Positions 24,121 through 32,752 are shown, numbered from the stretch's first letter. The stretch: DNA of 44,881 bases from Bradyrhizobiaceae bacterium (GCA_947475225.1 CANJMQ010000028.1:1-44881); one strand, 5' to 3'. The notes: generated by a model not told the origin, from the letters alone. A program made the numbers and translations.

Positions 24121-25380
24121 TCAGCGGTAACGCTTGACGACGTCGAAGATGCCGGTGGCGGCTGCTTCCGTTACGGCTGTCGCCGCCCCGCCCCAGCCCT
24201 CGTCGAGCGAGCCTGCCGGAACGTCATTGGCCTGCTTCACGTCGCCCAGCACCTTGCCGCTTGGTGACTTCACCAGCCAGCGCAGCGAGACGGACTGTGT
24301 CGAGCCGTCCTTGGTGGCCAGCTTCACGCGACCTTCGATGGTGATGGCATCGGCCTGCGGCTTGCTGACCACGGGCCAGCCCGCCTCCGAGAGGACCTTG
24401 CGCATGGCAGAGGTCAGTTCGTCGTTGCCGCCACCGGGCGAGCCCTTGACCGGCACCACGGCCACGGCACGGATCGGCTGCTGGTCGGGTTTGGCGGTGG
24501 CGGGAACGGCGGTAGCCAGTTTCACCGGCTTCGCGGCCGGAGTGTTGGCGGGCCCGGTGGCTGTCAGGGCCGCTTCGCCGGTATCGTCGGTGGCCGGTGG
24601 TGTGGCGGCGCGGCCGTCATCGGACACGGTGATCTGCGGCATCAGTTCCTCGCCGGGGATCGGCAAAACGGCAGCAACCCAGGGCTTGATCTCCTCGTGT
24701 TCCACAACCTGGTCGGCATTGGCCAGCTGGGTGGTGCCGATCTCGGCGAGTCCTGGACCATGCACCGTCTCGAAGTCGATCTGGCGGCCCGCCGTGGGGC
24801 CGGCCCTTGCAAAGAACTCGGCCGGAGGCGAGGTGAGGTCCGACAGCCGCGCCGCATAGCCCATGGCGGACAGCCTCTGGGCCATCAGGTCCGCCGTGCG
24901 ACGGGCCACGCGGTCAAGCACGTCAGGGGTGACGGCGCCCCACGGGTCCGGCCCTGAATAGACGCCGGCGTTGTCCTCGCCGGTCAGCGTATCGATCAGC
25001 ACGCCGTCACCGTCGCGGAACTGCCATTGATAGACCACCCGCACCCCGGCGTTGCCCTGAATGGCCCGGATCGAGCCACCCAGGCTGAACACGCCGGACC
25101 CAAGATTGCCCTCCACGAAGCCGATGTCATGCTGACCGCCGGCCGTGGCAAGGGACTGCTTGAAGACGGTCAGCTTGTCCGGCGGGATGCCGGCAATCTG
25201 CTGATAGGAAACGGCAGGCACCGTCTTGCCCTTCGGGTTTCCGCCGGGCGAAGGACCGGAATCGGTCAGGATCGAGCCCGCCGAGCAGGCGGTGAGCATG
25301 ACCGCGAACACGGCAAGGAGCACCGCGGCCAACCGGCCCCGGATCCACTGTACCCCGCGGATCGCACCCAACTCCCCCAT
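24121..25380 (-). CDS. Large lipoprotein of unknown function
   Basis: A 419-residue lipoprotein: hydrophobic leader with lipobox LTAC (Cys32). A first folded segment (about 50-200: QIAGIPPDKLTVFKQSL ... GVRVVYQWQFRDGDGVLIDTLTGEDNAG) is followed by a Pro/Ala-rich linker (ATPPATDDTGEAALTATGPANTPAAKP, in two stretches, about 265-300). The C-terminal segment (about 305-415: RAVAVVPVKGSPGGGNDELTSAMRKVL ... SVSLRWLVKSPSGKVLGDVKQ) repeats the 'VRW...DGxxLG' style of the first and may be an internal duplicate. Last gene of the lgt/NDUFAF7/pgeF/M24 run, three bases after M24. Role unknown; probably outer-membrane associated. Confidence 0.83.
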   Translation of the reverse strand: MGELGAIRGVQWIRGRLAAVLLAVFAVMLTACSAGSILTDSGPSPGGNPKGKTVPAVSYQQIAGIPPDKLTVFKQSLATAGGQHDIGFVEGNLGSGVFSLGGSIRAIQGNAGVRVVYQWQFRDGDGVLIDTLTGEDNAGVYSGPDPWGAVTPDVLDRVARRTADLMAQRLSAMGYAARLSDLTSPPAEFFARAGPTAGRQIDFETVHGPGLAEIGTTQLANADQVVEHEEIKPWVAAVLPIPGEELMPQITVSDDGRAATPPATDDTGEAALTATGPANTPAAKPVKLATAVPATAKPDQQPIRAVAVVPVKGSPGGGNDELTSAMRKVLSEAGWPVVSKPQADAITIEGRVKLATKDGSTQSVSLRWLVKSPSGKVLGDVKQANDVPAGSLDEGWGGAATAVTEAAATGIFDVVKRYR

Positions 25381-25383
25381 GGC

Positions 25384-26535
25384 CTATCGGATTATCATCC
25401 CCAGGGGCGCCTTTGAAACCGGCTCCGGCTTCTTTTCCCCAATGATATAGGTGCGGCCGAGGCAGAAGGCGGCACCGGCTTGCGAATTCATCAGGATCAT
25501 GTGCGCGAAGAACACCATGCCGGGCCCGATCACCACGGGATTGTCCTTGTAGAACATCGGGCTGTCCATCCAGGAGGGCGTGAACTTGGCGCCCAGCGAA
25601 TAGCCGCAGGCATTGAGCCGATGGTCCTTCATGCCGTGCTCGTCCATGACGCGGGCATGGGCGGCGAAGACCTCGCCCGCCGTGCGGCCCGGAACCAGCT
25701 GCTCTTCAACCGCCGCCAGCGCCTCGCGGGCTGCCTCGTCCATGGCAAGGTGCTGCTTCGAAGGCTTGCCGATGATGAGGGTGCGCATGAAGGCCGCGTG
25801 GTAGTGGCGGTAGACCCCCGCCCATTCGAGCGTCAGCTGGTCCTTCTTGGAAAGCTTGCGGCGGCCGGACTTGTAGCGGCAGAGCAGCGCGTCCTTGCCC
25901 GAGCCGATGATGAACTCGTTGGCAGGGTAATCGCCGCCGCCCGCGAAGACGGCACCTTGCTGCGCGGCGAGGATCTCGCCCTCGTCGGCACCCGGCTTGG
26001 TCTTCCTCACGGCGGCCTTCAGTGCCGCATCACCCAGTTCACCGGCTGTGCGCACATAGCGCAGTTCAGCGGGTGACTTCACCACGCGGATCATGTTCAC
26101 GAGATCACTCGCATCAGAGAGCTTCGCAAAGCCATCGAGTGCCGCGTCCAGTTCCTTGCCGTTGGCGTGGGTGAGGCCATAGGACTGGTTCTCGACGCCC
26201 AGCCGCCTGCCCTTGGCGCCGAGGCTTTGCAGCATGTCGCGAAGCTGCGTAGCGGGCTTCGCACCCGCCGCATCCGTCCAGATACGGATATCGTCTATGA
26301 TCGATGTGTGCTGCGCCTGACGAAGATCGGCGGAGCGAGTGAGCAGGGCGAGCTTCCCGTCCACACCGAGATAGAGGCACTGGAAGAAGCAGAAGCCGAA
26401 GGTGTCGTAGCCTGTCAGATAATACATCGACTCCTGCTGGAACATCAGAAGGCCATCGAGTTTCTGCTTTTCCATCGCGGCGATGGTGGCCTTGATGCGG
26501 CGGGCGTATTCGGCGCGGTCGAAATGCAGTGCCAT
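25384..26535 (-). CDS. M24-fold protein (creatinase / ectoine-hydrolase-like), metal ligands lost
   Basis: A 383-residue pita-bread protein of the M24 superfamily, with an N-terminal domain (1-150) and a C-terminal catalytic-fold domain. The expected first metal Asp is Glu237 (LEWAGVYRHY), the second (S-D-x-T-R-T in peptidases) is Ala in AAFMRT (247-252), and the expected His/His-Glu segments read CGYSLGAKFTPSW (310-322). So it should not bind the usual two metals and resembles creatinase or ectoine-hydrolase-type members. The substrate is unknown. Start MALHFDRAEYARR has AGGGAAA five bases upstream. In the lgt-pgeF run. Confidence 0.8.
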   Translation of the reverse strand: MALHFDRAEYARRIKATIAAMEKQKLDGLLMFQQESMYYLTGYDTFGFCFFQCLYLGVDGKLALLTRSADLRQAQHTSIIDDIRIWTDAAGAKPATQLRDMLQSLGAKGRRLGVENQSYGLTHANGKELDAALDGFAKLSDASDLVNMIRVVKSPAELRYVRTAGELGDAALKAAVRKTKPGADEGEILAAQQGAVFAGGGDYPANEFIIGSGKDALLCRYKSGRRKLSKKDQLTLEWAGVYRHYHAAFMRTLIIGKPSKQHLAMDEAAREALAAVEEQLVPGRTAGEVFAAHARVMDEHGMKDHRLNACGYSLGAKFTPSWMDSPMFYKDNPVVIGPGMVFFAHMILMNSQAGAAFCLGRTYIIGEKKPEPVSKAPLGMIIR

Positions 26536-26545
26536 TCTGGTTTCC

Positions 26546-27307
26546 CTATGTAAGAGCGATAGCCGAGATGAGGCGGCCATAATCCTTCTCGTTGCGATGG
26601 GTAGCGCGGCGATAGCTGAAGAAACGCCGCTCGTCACTGAAGGTGCAGAGCGACAGGTTGACGACGGTGCCCACGCCTTCGCCGCGCAGACGTTCCGCCA
26701 GATAGTCCGGAAGATCGAACATGAAATGACCGGCGCGCGTGGACGGCGTGAAGTAGCGCGCATTGGCGGTATTCACGTCGATGAAGCGGTCGGGAAATTC
26801 AGGGCCCACCTCATAGGCGGTCCTGGAGATCATCGGCCCGATGACCACGGTAATGTTGGCGCGGCTGGCGCCCTGCTCTTCCATCGTGTCGAGCGTGCGG
26901 GCGGTGACGCCGGTGAGTGCGCCCTTCCACCCGGCATGCGCGGCGCCGATCACCTTCGCCTTGGCATCGGCAAAGAGCACGGGGCCGCAATCGGCGGTGA
27001 GCACGCCCAAGGCAACGCCTGGCGTCTTCGTGACGAGCGCATCGACGCGCGGGCGGTCCTCGCCCACCCACGGACCGGTGACGACCGCGGCATCGGGGCT
27101 GTGGATCTGCCAGGCCGAGAGCAGGCAATCGGGCGCAACACCGAGCTTCGCTGCGACGGTGGCACGATTCATCAGCACCGTTTCCTTGTCATCGCCCGAA
27201 CCCATGCCGCAGTTGAGGGAGTCGAACAGGCCCGTGGAATGGCCACCCTCACGGGTGAAGAAACCGTGGGAAATGCCGTCAAGGGCCAATGCGTCAGCAG
27301 CGATCAT
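26546..27307 (-). CDS. pgeF: Peptidoglycan editing factor PgeF (laccase-domain, YfiH)
   Basis: A 253-residue protein of the family once called polyphenol oxidase. It removes L-Ser mis-inserted into cell-wall peptide stems. Conserved segments: HGFFTREGGHSTGLFDSLN, SAWQIHSPDA, VLTADCGPVLFAD and GAAHAGWKGALTGV, which contain the cysteine and histidines of the metal/catalytic site. Three bases after the NDUFAF7-type gene, ten before M24. A start at ATG 27307 fits the family. Confidence 0.9.
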   Translation of the reverse strand: MIAADALALDGISHGFFTREGGHSTGLFDSLNCGMGSGDDKETVLMNRATVAAKLGVAPDCLLSAWQIHSPDAAVVTGPWVGEDRPRVDALVTKTPGVALGVLTADCGPVLFADAKAKVIGAAHAGWKGALTGVTARTLDTMEEQGASRANITVVIGPMISRTAYEVGPEFPDRFIDVNTANARYFTPSTRAGHFMFDLPDYLAERLRGEGVGTVVNLSLCTFSDERRFFSYRRATHRNEKDYGRLISAIALT

Positions 27308-27310
27308 GGG

Positions 27311-28360
27311 TCATCCAAAGGGATAGGGCGCGCTCATGCCCGGCGAGGTGGCGCAGAGCAGCTTGAACAGGTTACCCATTTGCGCCTCATCCGCAAGCCG
27401 CGCCATCTGGCGGGAGAGCGTTGCGCGGGTTGCGTCATCGGCCTTGCCCTGCAATTGCACAAAGCGCTGCTCGAGACCCATGGCGAGCAGGAAGTCGCGC
27501 TGGGTCATTCCGTGGTGCGCGATGGCGCCCCCTTCGGTGAGGGCGTGGGCAAGCTTCTCGAAATCGACATGCGAGGTGAGGTCGGCCTCGCCCGGCGTTT
27601 CGGTGACGGGTACGAAGCCATGATCGCGCATCGCCTGCAGCGTGTCACCCGCGGCGGTGTGGAGGTGGCCGTAGTCGATGATGAGAGCAGCACCTGCGTG
27701 CGCACCGAGCCGCGCGCCGATCTGACGCGCGATCTCCTCGCGCGCGGGTGCGAATTCGAGAATGTCGCCGTCCTTGCCCATGGTGCCCGGCACGATCCCG
27801 CCGACACCCAGCGAGAGCCTGCCATCGGCAAGGCCGACCACCCGCTCGCGCCACACGCCGTCGCGCCGCTCGAACTGCCGAATGGGAATGGCGTCGAAGA
27901 ACTCATTGGCGAGAAGGATCATCGGGCCCTCGGGCACGTCCTCCAGCCGGTCATGCCAGTTCGCCGCCTCACCCACCGCCGCGCGCTGCTTGGCGCGCAG
28001 CACCGGGCTGATCTCGACAAGGTGGAGGCTCGCCGCGGCAGCAAAGGCAGGTGCGGCCTTGCGCAAGGTGCGCAGCACGTCGGCCATCAGCGTGCCACGG
28101 CCGGGGCCGAGTTCCACGAGGTTGACGGCCTCGGGCTGGCCCATGGCGGCCCAGACGCCGACGGCCCAGACGCCGATCAATTCACCGAATACCTGCGACA
28201 CCTCGGGGGCGGTGATGAAGTCGCCCTTGTCGCCCAGCGGGTCGCGGGTCACGTAGTAGCCGTGCCGGGGATGCCCGAGACAAAGACCCATGTAGCGGTC
28301 GATCCGCAGGGGACCTTCGAGCGCGATCACGTCGGCGAGGAATTGCTCAAGCGGGTTCAT
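27311..28360 (-). CDS. SAM-dependent protein arginine methyltransferase, NDUFAF7/MidA-like
   Basis: A 349-residue class I methyltransferase; eukaryotic homologues methylate an arginine of complex I subunit NDUFS2. Signature: GYYVTRDPLGDKGDFITAPEVSQVFGELIG near residues 34-63, SAM motif VELGPGRGTLMADVLR, and NEFFDAIPIRQF. The bacterial target could be NuoD, by analogy. ATG at 28360 overlaps the end of lgt by 14 bases; an upstream start at 28396 is possible but would lie entirely within lgt. Confidence 0.9.
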   Translation of the reverse strand: MNPLEQFLADVIALEGPLRIDRYMGLCLGHPRHGYYVTRDPLGDKGDFITAPEVSQVFGELIGVWAVGVWAAMGQPEAVNLVELGPGRGTLMADVLRTLRKAAPAFAAAASLHLVEISPVLRAKQRAAVGEAANWHDRLEDVPEGPMILLANEFFDAIPIRQFERRDGVWRERVVGLADGRLSLGVGGIVPGTMGKDGDILEFAPAREEIARQIGARLGAHAGAALIIDYGHLHTAAGDTLQAMRDHGFVPVTETPGEADLTSHVDFEKLAHALTEGGAIAHHGMTQRDFLLAMGLEQRFVQLQGKADDATRATLSRQMARLADEAQMGNLFKLLCATSPGMSAPYPFG

Positions 28361-29183
28361 GACGGGACCTGAGGAGTAGCCAGATGCCCACCGCACAGAG
28401 TGGCAGCGACAGGATCATGCCCATGGTGAGGACGCCGCCGAAATAGCCGAGGTAGGCATCGGGCTCGCGGAAGCATTCAGCGAAGATGCGCGACAGGCCA
28501 TAGACCAGCGCAAAGATGCCCGAGGCGCGGCCCGGATGCTGCAGCGCCCCATAGCGGTGGGTGCCGATCCGGACGGCGAGGAACAGGACAAGCCCCTCGA
28601 GGACCGCCTCGTAGAGCTGGCTTGGGTGGCGGGGAACCAGCAGGGCATCATGGGGGAAGACGATTCCCCAGGGCAGCTCCGTCGGCCGGCCCCACAGTTC
28701 ACCGTTGACGAAGTTGGCCAGCCGCCCGAGGCCGAGGCCGACGGGAACGGAGGCGGCGCCTAAGTCCAGCATCCGGTCGAGACCCGTCCCGATCGACCGG
28801 CCGTAGAGGATGCAGGCCACCACCACGCCCAGGAAGCCGCCGTGAAAGGACATGCCGCCGTCCCACATCCTGACGATTTCGAGGGGGTGGACGGCATAAA
28901 ACAGGGGCTTGTAGAACAGCACGTAGCCAAGCCGGCCGCCCAGCACCACGCCCAGCACCGACCAGATGAAGAAATCATCGACCTGTGGCACCGTCATTGA
29001 GGGTTTCTGACCGCCCCAAAGGCAGGGCGTGGAGACCAGCCGCTTCATGTACCAGGAGGCGAAGACCAGGCCGACGATATAGGCCACCGCATACCAGCGC
29101 ACCGCGAAGGGGCCGAACTGGACGATGACCGGGTCGATGGCCGGATAGGGGATGACGGCGAGACTGGCGGCCACGGGATTCAT
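28347..29183 (-). CDS. lgt: Prolipoprotein diacylglyceryl transferase
   Basis: A 278-residue inner-membrane enzyme that adds diacylglycerol to lipobox cysteines; this window alone has four lipoprotein candidates for it. Seven helices. Signatures: WYAVAYIVGL, GMSFHGGFLG (His and Gly-Gly), LANFVNGELWGRPTELPWGIVFP (catalytic Arg) and PSQLYEA. Start at the ATG 29183; a GTG at 29195 is an alternative. Divergent from the ubiK-like gene. First gene of the five-gene run. Confidence 0.94.
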   Translation of the reverse strand: MNPVAASLAVIPYPAIDPVIVQFGPFAVRWYAVAYIVGLVFASWYMKRLVSTPCLWGGQKPSMTVPQVDDFFIWSVLGVVLGGRLGYVLFYKPLFYAVHPLEIVRMWDGGMSFHGGFLGVVVACILYGRSIGTGLDRMLDLGAASVPVGLGLGRLANFVNGELWGRPTELPWGIVFPHDALLVPRHPSQLYEAVLEGLVLFLAVRIGTHRYGALQHPGRASGIFALVYGLSRIFAECFREPDAYLGYFGGVLTMGMILSLPLCAVGIWLLLRSRHEPA

Positions 29184-29303
29184 GGCGGCGGACACTGGGC
29201 TTTGGGGCCTGCCCCGTCAAGGCGGCCTGGGGGCGCGGCGATGCCCCATCTTGAAGTCGGGCACCAAAACCCATAGCTAGGGCTCTCAGAGAGGAATACC
29301 GCC

Positions 29304-29582
29304 ATGACCACGACCCAGACCCGCTTCTTCGACGAACTGGCCAAGCTGATGACCAATGCGGCCGGAGCGGCCCAGGGCGTGCGCCGCGAGGTGGACACGC
29401 TGGTCCAGTCCCAGATGGAGCGCGTGCTCAACAACATGGAACTGGTGAAGCGCGAGGAATTCGAGGCCGTGAAGGCCATGGCCGCCAAGGCCCGCGAGGA
29501 AAACGAGGCGCTTGCCGCCCGAATCTCGGCCCTCGAGGCCAGGCTCGGCACCAGCGGGGCGTCCGACTCGCGCGCCGACTGA
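29304..29582 (+). CDS. UbiK-like accessory factor (BMFP domain)
   Basis: A 92-residue helical protein of the YqiC/UbiK type, in which a short amphipathic N-terminus (RFFDELAKLMTNAAGAAQGVRREVDTLV) precedes a coiled coil (about 50-82: KREEFEAVKAMAAKAREENEALAARISALEARL). UbiK assists the ubiquinone-synthesis complex in proteobacteria. SD GAGAGGAA before the start. Divergent from lgt. The following 29583-29771 spacer has no gene. Confidence 0.85.
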   Translation: MTTTQTRFFDELAKLMTNAAGAAQGVRREVDTLVQSQMERVLNNMELVKREEFEAVKAMAAKAREENEALAARISALEARLGTSGASDSRAD

Positions 29583-29771
29583 GGCCACCCTTTTCCGGCT
29601 CCCCTTCATCCATGGGCGCGCAATCATTTCTGCAACCATTGCGGAAAAAAATCATTCCCCTGTGGAGGAATCACCTGAACCTTCGGCCCGACTCTTGATG
29701 CGACTCAATGTGTTGGGCAGTTTCCCTGCCGTGGCTCGACGGATGATTCGTCAGCCAGCGGAGGAACGACG

Positions 29772-30275
29772 ATGGCCCTCGAGGCCCTTGAACGCGAAGA
29801 CGAGCTCAGCAATCCGCTCGACCGGGTCGAGCGCATCGCCGAGGCCTATGACTGGGCCATCTCGCGCACCGATGCCCGTGAAGTGACGATGGAAGTCTCA
29901 GGCGGCTGGAGCGATATGACCATCTCGCTCAACTGGCGCGACGATTTCGAAATCCTGCACGTGGCCGTAAGCCTCGAGATGAAGGTGCCGTCCACCCGCC
30001 GCGACGAAGTGGCGAAGCTTCTGGCGCGCATCAACGAGCAACTGCTCGTCGGCCACTTCGACCTGTGGCACACGGACGGCAGCCTCCTCTTCCGCAACAG
30101 CCTGCTGCTCAGCGGCAATGCCGCGGCGAACGACGCCCAGTGCGAGGCGCTGATCCGCTTTGCGGTGGACACCTGCGAACGCTATTTTCCGGCCGTGCAG
30201 TTCGTCGTCTGGGCCGGCCAGCCGGCGGAGCAGGCACTGGAGTCAGCGATGATCGATACTTGGGGTGAAGCGTAA
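29772..30275 (+). CDS. YbjN-domain protein
   Basis: A 167-residue protein of the YbjN family (type III secretion chaperone-like fold). Segments: LDRVERIAEAYDWAISRTDAREVTMEVSGGWSDMTISLNWRDDFEILHVAVSLEMKVP and HFDLWHTDGSLLFRNSLLLSG. Family role is poorly known, with effects on motility and stress in enterobacteria. GGAGGAA precedes the ATG. Its TAA overlaps the proC ATG by one base (TAATG), so the two are coupled. Confidence 0.87.
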   Translation: MALEALEREDELSNPLDRVERIAEAYDWAISRTDAREVTMEVSGGWSDMTISLNWRDDFEILHVAVSLEMKVPSTRRDEVAKLLARINEQLLVGHFDLWHTDGSLLFRNSLLLSGNAAANDAQCEALIRFAVDTCERYFPAVQFVVWAGQPAEQALESAMIDTWGEA

Positions 30276-31093
30276 TGGTGAAGCTCACCGGAACACTGGT
30301 GCTGGTGGGGGCTGGCAAGATGGGCGGCGCCATGCTGGAAGGCTGGCTGGCCGGAGGGGCCGACCCCGTGCACATCGTGGCGCTGGACCCAGCACCACCG
30401 CCCGAGATGAAGGCGCTGCTACAGCGCCATGACATTCGCCTCAACCCCAATGTGTCCACGATCAAGGACGCCGAGGTGGTGGTCATCGCGGTGAAGCCGC
30501 AGCTGATGGAAGACGTGCTGCCGGGCATCGTGTCGCTGAAGTCCTCGAAGCCGCTCATCCTCTCGGTGGCGGCGGGCAAGACGATTGCCTCCTTCGAGCG
30601 GCACTTCGGTGCGGACGCGGCGGTGATCCGCACCATTCCCAATACACCCGCAGCGGTGGGCCGCGGCATCACGGCCATGGCGTCGAACCCCAATGTCTCG
30701 CCCGCGCAGCTGGCACTCGCCCGCACCCTGCTGGAAGCCGTGGGCGAAGTGGTGACGGTGGACGACGAGGCGATGATCGACGCGGTAACGGCGGTCTCGG
30801 GCTCGGGGCCCGCCTATGTGTTCTATCTCACCGAGTGCCTTGCGGCGGCGGGCGAGAAGGTGGGGCTTCCGAAGGAGCTCGCCATGCAGTTGGCTCGCGC
30901 CACAGTGGCGGGGTCCGGCGAGCTGATGCGCCAGTCAGGCACCGAGGCGAGCGTGCTGCGCCAGAACGTGACATCGCCCAAGGGCACCACCTACGAGGCG
31001 CTGCAGGTGCTGATGGCCGAGGATGGCATGGGCCCGTTGTTCGAGAAAGCCATTGCCGCCGCCACCCGGCGCTCGCGCGAACTCGCCAGCTGA
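30275..31093 (+). CDS. proC: Pyrroline-5-carboxylate reductase
   Basis: A 272-residue NAD(P)H enzyme for the last step of proline synthesis. N-terminal nucleotide motif [15 protein letters not shown] (12-26), [26 protein letters not shown], and the C-terminal signature [19 protein letters not shown], ending with the tail [17 protein letters not shown]. Coupled to the YbjN gene by TAATG, and seven bases from the CsaA-like gene. Confidence 0.95.
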   Translation: MVKLTGTLVLVGAGKMGGAMLEGWLAGGADPVHIVALDPAPPPEMKALLQRHDIRLNPNVSTIKDAEVVVIAVKPQLMEDVLPGIVSLKSSKPLILSVAAGKTIASFERHFGADAAVIRTIPNTPAAVGRGITAMASNPNVSPAQLALARTLLEAVGEVVTVDDEAMIDAVTAVSGSGPAYVFYLTECLAAAGEKVGLPKELAMQLARATVAGSGELMRQSGTEASVLRQNVTSPKGTTYEALQVLMAEDGMGPLFEKAIAAATRRSRELAS

Positions 31094-31100
31094 GGGCGCG

Positions 31101-31436
31101 ATGACCATCTCCTTCGATGACTTCATGAAGGTCGACATCCGGGTGGGAACGATCGTCGGCGTCGATCCCTTCCCCGAGGCGCGCAAGCCTGCACTGAAAC
31201 TGAAGATCGACTTCGGGCCGGACATCGGCGTGAAGAAGTCATCCGCGCAGGTGACGAAATACTACACGCCTGAAACGCTGGTGGGACGTCAGGTGGCGGC
31301 GGTCGTCAATTTCCCGCCACGCCAGATCGGCAAGTTCATGTCGGAGGTGCTGACGCTGGGCTTCCCCGACGGCGATGGGGACGTGGTGCTGGTGGCGGTG
31401 GAACGCCCGGTGCCGAACGGCGGCCGGCTGTTCTAG
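31101..31436 (+). CDS. CsaA-like tRNA-binding-domain protein
   Basis: A 111-residue single EMAP/tRNA-binding OB-fold domain: [73 protein letters not shown]. CsaA proteins act as tRNA-binding or chaperone-like factors in secretion. GAGGG is upstream of the ATG at 31101. Follows proC within seven bases. Confidence 0.88.
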   Translation: MTISFDDFMKVDIRVGTIVGVDPFPEARKPALKLKIDFGPDIGVKKSSAQVTKYYTPETLVGRQVAAVVNFPPRQIGKFMSEVLTLGFPDGDGDVVLVAVERPVPNGGRLF

Positions 31437-31444
31437 GCACTGCC

Positions 31445-31837
31445 GTGCGCACCCGGGCCTGCGGCGTCCTTCTTCGCGAGAGCAAGGTTCTCCTGCAGCG
31501 CAAAGTCCATGAGACGATTTGGGCGCTCCCAGGTGGCCGGCTGGAAGACGGCGAGACGGTTGAGGCCGCAGTGGCCCGCGAGTTCATGGAAGAGCTTGGC
31601 TGGGATGTGCAGGTGGGACGGAGGCTTTGGGTGCTCGAGAATGCATTCGGGCACGACGGCGAATTGATCACTCAGACTGAGTATTATTTTCTGGTTCATG
31701 TCGATGATCGGCCCGAGGTCATTGTCCCGCGCGAACCGACACTGGCGTTCTGCTGGGCATCGCGCCAAGAACTTGAGGATTTGGATTTCCGGCCCGAAAC
31801 GATCAAGAGGATGCTCGTTAACACTGTACTCCCCTAG
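31445..31837 (+). CDS. NUDIX hydrolase
   Basis: A 130-residue nucleoside-diphosphate-linked-moiety hydrolase. The Nudix box GGRLEDGETVEAAVAREFMEEL has every conserved residue (G-x5-E-x7-REUxEExGU; ends ELGW). Substrate cannot be inferred. GTG at 31445 is the only sensible start; no ATG precedes the Nudix box. Eight bases after the CsaA-like gene, likely in the same unit. Confidence 0.87.
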   Translation: MRTRACGVLLRESKVLLQRKVHETIWALPGGRLEDGETVEAAVAREFMEELGWDVQVGRRLWVLENAFGHDGELITQTEYYFLVHVDDRPEVIVPREPTLAFCWASRQELEDLDFRPETIKRMLVNTVLP

Positions 31838-31839
31838 AG

Positions 31840-31924
31840 CCGTCATCCCGGGGAAGGCCGGGATCCAGCTTTGGGCGGTGGTGTGCGGGGAAAGCTGGGC
31901 CCCGGCTTTCGCGGGGGTGACGGC
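31840..31924. repeat. Interspersed palindromic repeat, family B (copy 1)
   Basis: Outer arms GCCGTCATCCCGG and GGGGGTGACGGC; inner arms CGGGATCCAGCTT and AAGCTGGGCCCCGGC. This 'CCGGGATCC...GGGCCCCGGC' type is widespread in alphaproteobacteria. It follows the NUDIX stop. Confidence 0.7.
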
Positions 31925-31960
31925 CCCTGGAGACTGTAGTCCATTACGGGAATTTAGTCC

Positions 31961-31989
31961 TTGACAGCGCGCGCTCGATGCGCTAGAAA
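31961..31989 (+). promoter_or_regulatory. Strong orphan promoter
   Basis: TTGACA (31961-31966), 17 bases, TAGAAA (31984-31989): the best -35/-10 pair I see in this window. Transcription would start near 31996, point into repeat copy B2, and reach a possible SD (AGAGG) before ATG 32150, but no recognisable gene follows on this strand. Confidence 0.5.
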
Positions 31990-32017
31990 GGCGCATACTC
32001 CGAAAATCCGTTGATTG

Positions 32018-32104
32018 GCGTCATCTCGGCGAAAGCCGGGATCCTGCTATCTGTCCGAGCGAGATGAACCAAGGCTGGGCCCCGGCTTTCGCCGGGGTGA
32101 CGGC
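32018..32104. repeat. Interspersed palindromic repeat, family B (copy 2)
   Basis: GCGTCATCTCGGCGAAAGCCGGGATCC and CTGGGCCCCGGCTTTCGCCGGGGTGACGGC form long inverted arms. The right arm is almost identical to that of copy 1. Transcription from 31961 would start just before it. Confidence 0.7.
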
Positions 32105-32218
32105 CTTATGGTGTGAGCCTGCACGGACGCAAAGAAGAGGTAACCACGAATGATGCCCGGCGCTGTGCGGCAATTGTTGGCGATGCTGTATGCACTGCTT
32201 GCCATCTTTCGCTTGCGG

Positions 32219-32257
32219 ACGACGAAGCGGGATTGCGCCTTTTGCCGGGGTGACAGG
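32219..32257. repeat. Half copy of family B
   Basis: ACGAAGCGGGATTGCGCCTTTTGCCGGGGTGAC resembles one arm pair of family B in shortened form. It sits just downstream of the hypothetical gene at 32285 (minus strand). The whole spacer 31838-32284 has no supported coding region. Confidence 0.4.
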
Positions 32258-32284
32258 CTGAAGAGCGGGCGGGGCGTTGTCCCC

Positions 32285-32752
32285 TCAGCCCATGCCGAAC
32301 ATCTTCTTCCAACTGTTCACTGCCTGCATCCACGGATTCTCGGCGGCGGGGCCCTGGCCCCAGATATCCATGGGGGGCTTCATGCCGAAGATCTTCTCGT
32401 AGCTTTCAAGCGTCATCTTCCAGGTGTCGGCCATGGAGGAGAACTGCCTGGCGTCAAAGCCTTGCGCGGTGGGGCGCTCGGTGATCATTTGCCCCAAGTT
32501 CTCCCAGTAGTTCTGGGCGTTCTGAAGATGCAACATCCAGGCGTCGTTGACGGGGCCGGGTGGGATCACCTGGTGCCCGGCGCGCATGGCGAGGAACAGG
32601 AACTTGCGGTACTCCTCGATGACGCGCTGCGTCATCTCGGCGTTCTGGCCCATTTGCTTCTGCATCACCTCCATGAGCGGGGCGAAGGCCTGCAGGCCAT
32701 CGGCGTTCATCATGTTGAGCTTGAGCCAGAGCGGGTCGAGGCGATAATCCAT
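32285..32752 (-). CDS. Protein of unknown function (W/H-rich helical)
   Basis: A 155-residue, mostly helical, cytoplasmic protein without signal peptide. A segment EEYRKFLFLAMRAGHQVIPPGPVNDAWMLHLQNAQNYWENLG (about 45-87) recalls glycine-rich-domain (DUF1399-like) proteins, where a V-x-D-x-W-x-x-H motif is typical. The C-terminus has repeated W-K-K/W-G aromatic patches (ENPWMQAVNSWKKMFGMG). ATG at 32752 has GGAGG six bases upstream. Ten bases after the histidine kinase, so it probably belongs to that operon. Function unknown. Confidence 0.7.
   Translation of the reverse strand: MDYRLDPLWLKLNMMNADGLQAFAPLMEVMQKQMGQNAEMTQRVIEEYRKFLFLAMRAGHQVIPPGPVNDAWMLHLQNAQNYWENLGQMITERPTAQGFDARQFSSMADTWKMTLESYEKIFGMKPPMDIWGQGPAAENPWMQAVNSWKKMFGMG

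Noticed and set aside
26483..28372. 629-codon plus-strand open frame opposite pgeF and the NDUFAF7-type gene
   Set aside because: Antisense shadow of two clear families; His/Gly/Ala-rich with no domain.
31433..31996. Minus-strand frame opposite the NUDIX gene
   Set aside because: Contains peptides typical of translated family B repeats (GAVTPAKAGAQ, IPAFPGMT), so it is repeat-derived.
32150..32284. Small plus-strand ORF after the orphan promoter
   Set aside because: It has an SD but no recognisable protein features, uses repeat sequence (DCAFCRGDR) and then runs through the antisense of the next gene; kept only as part of a finding.
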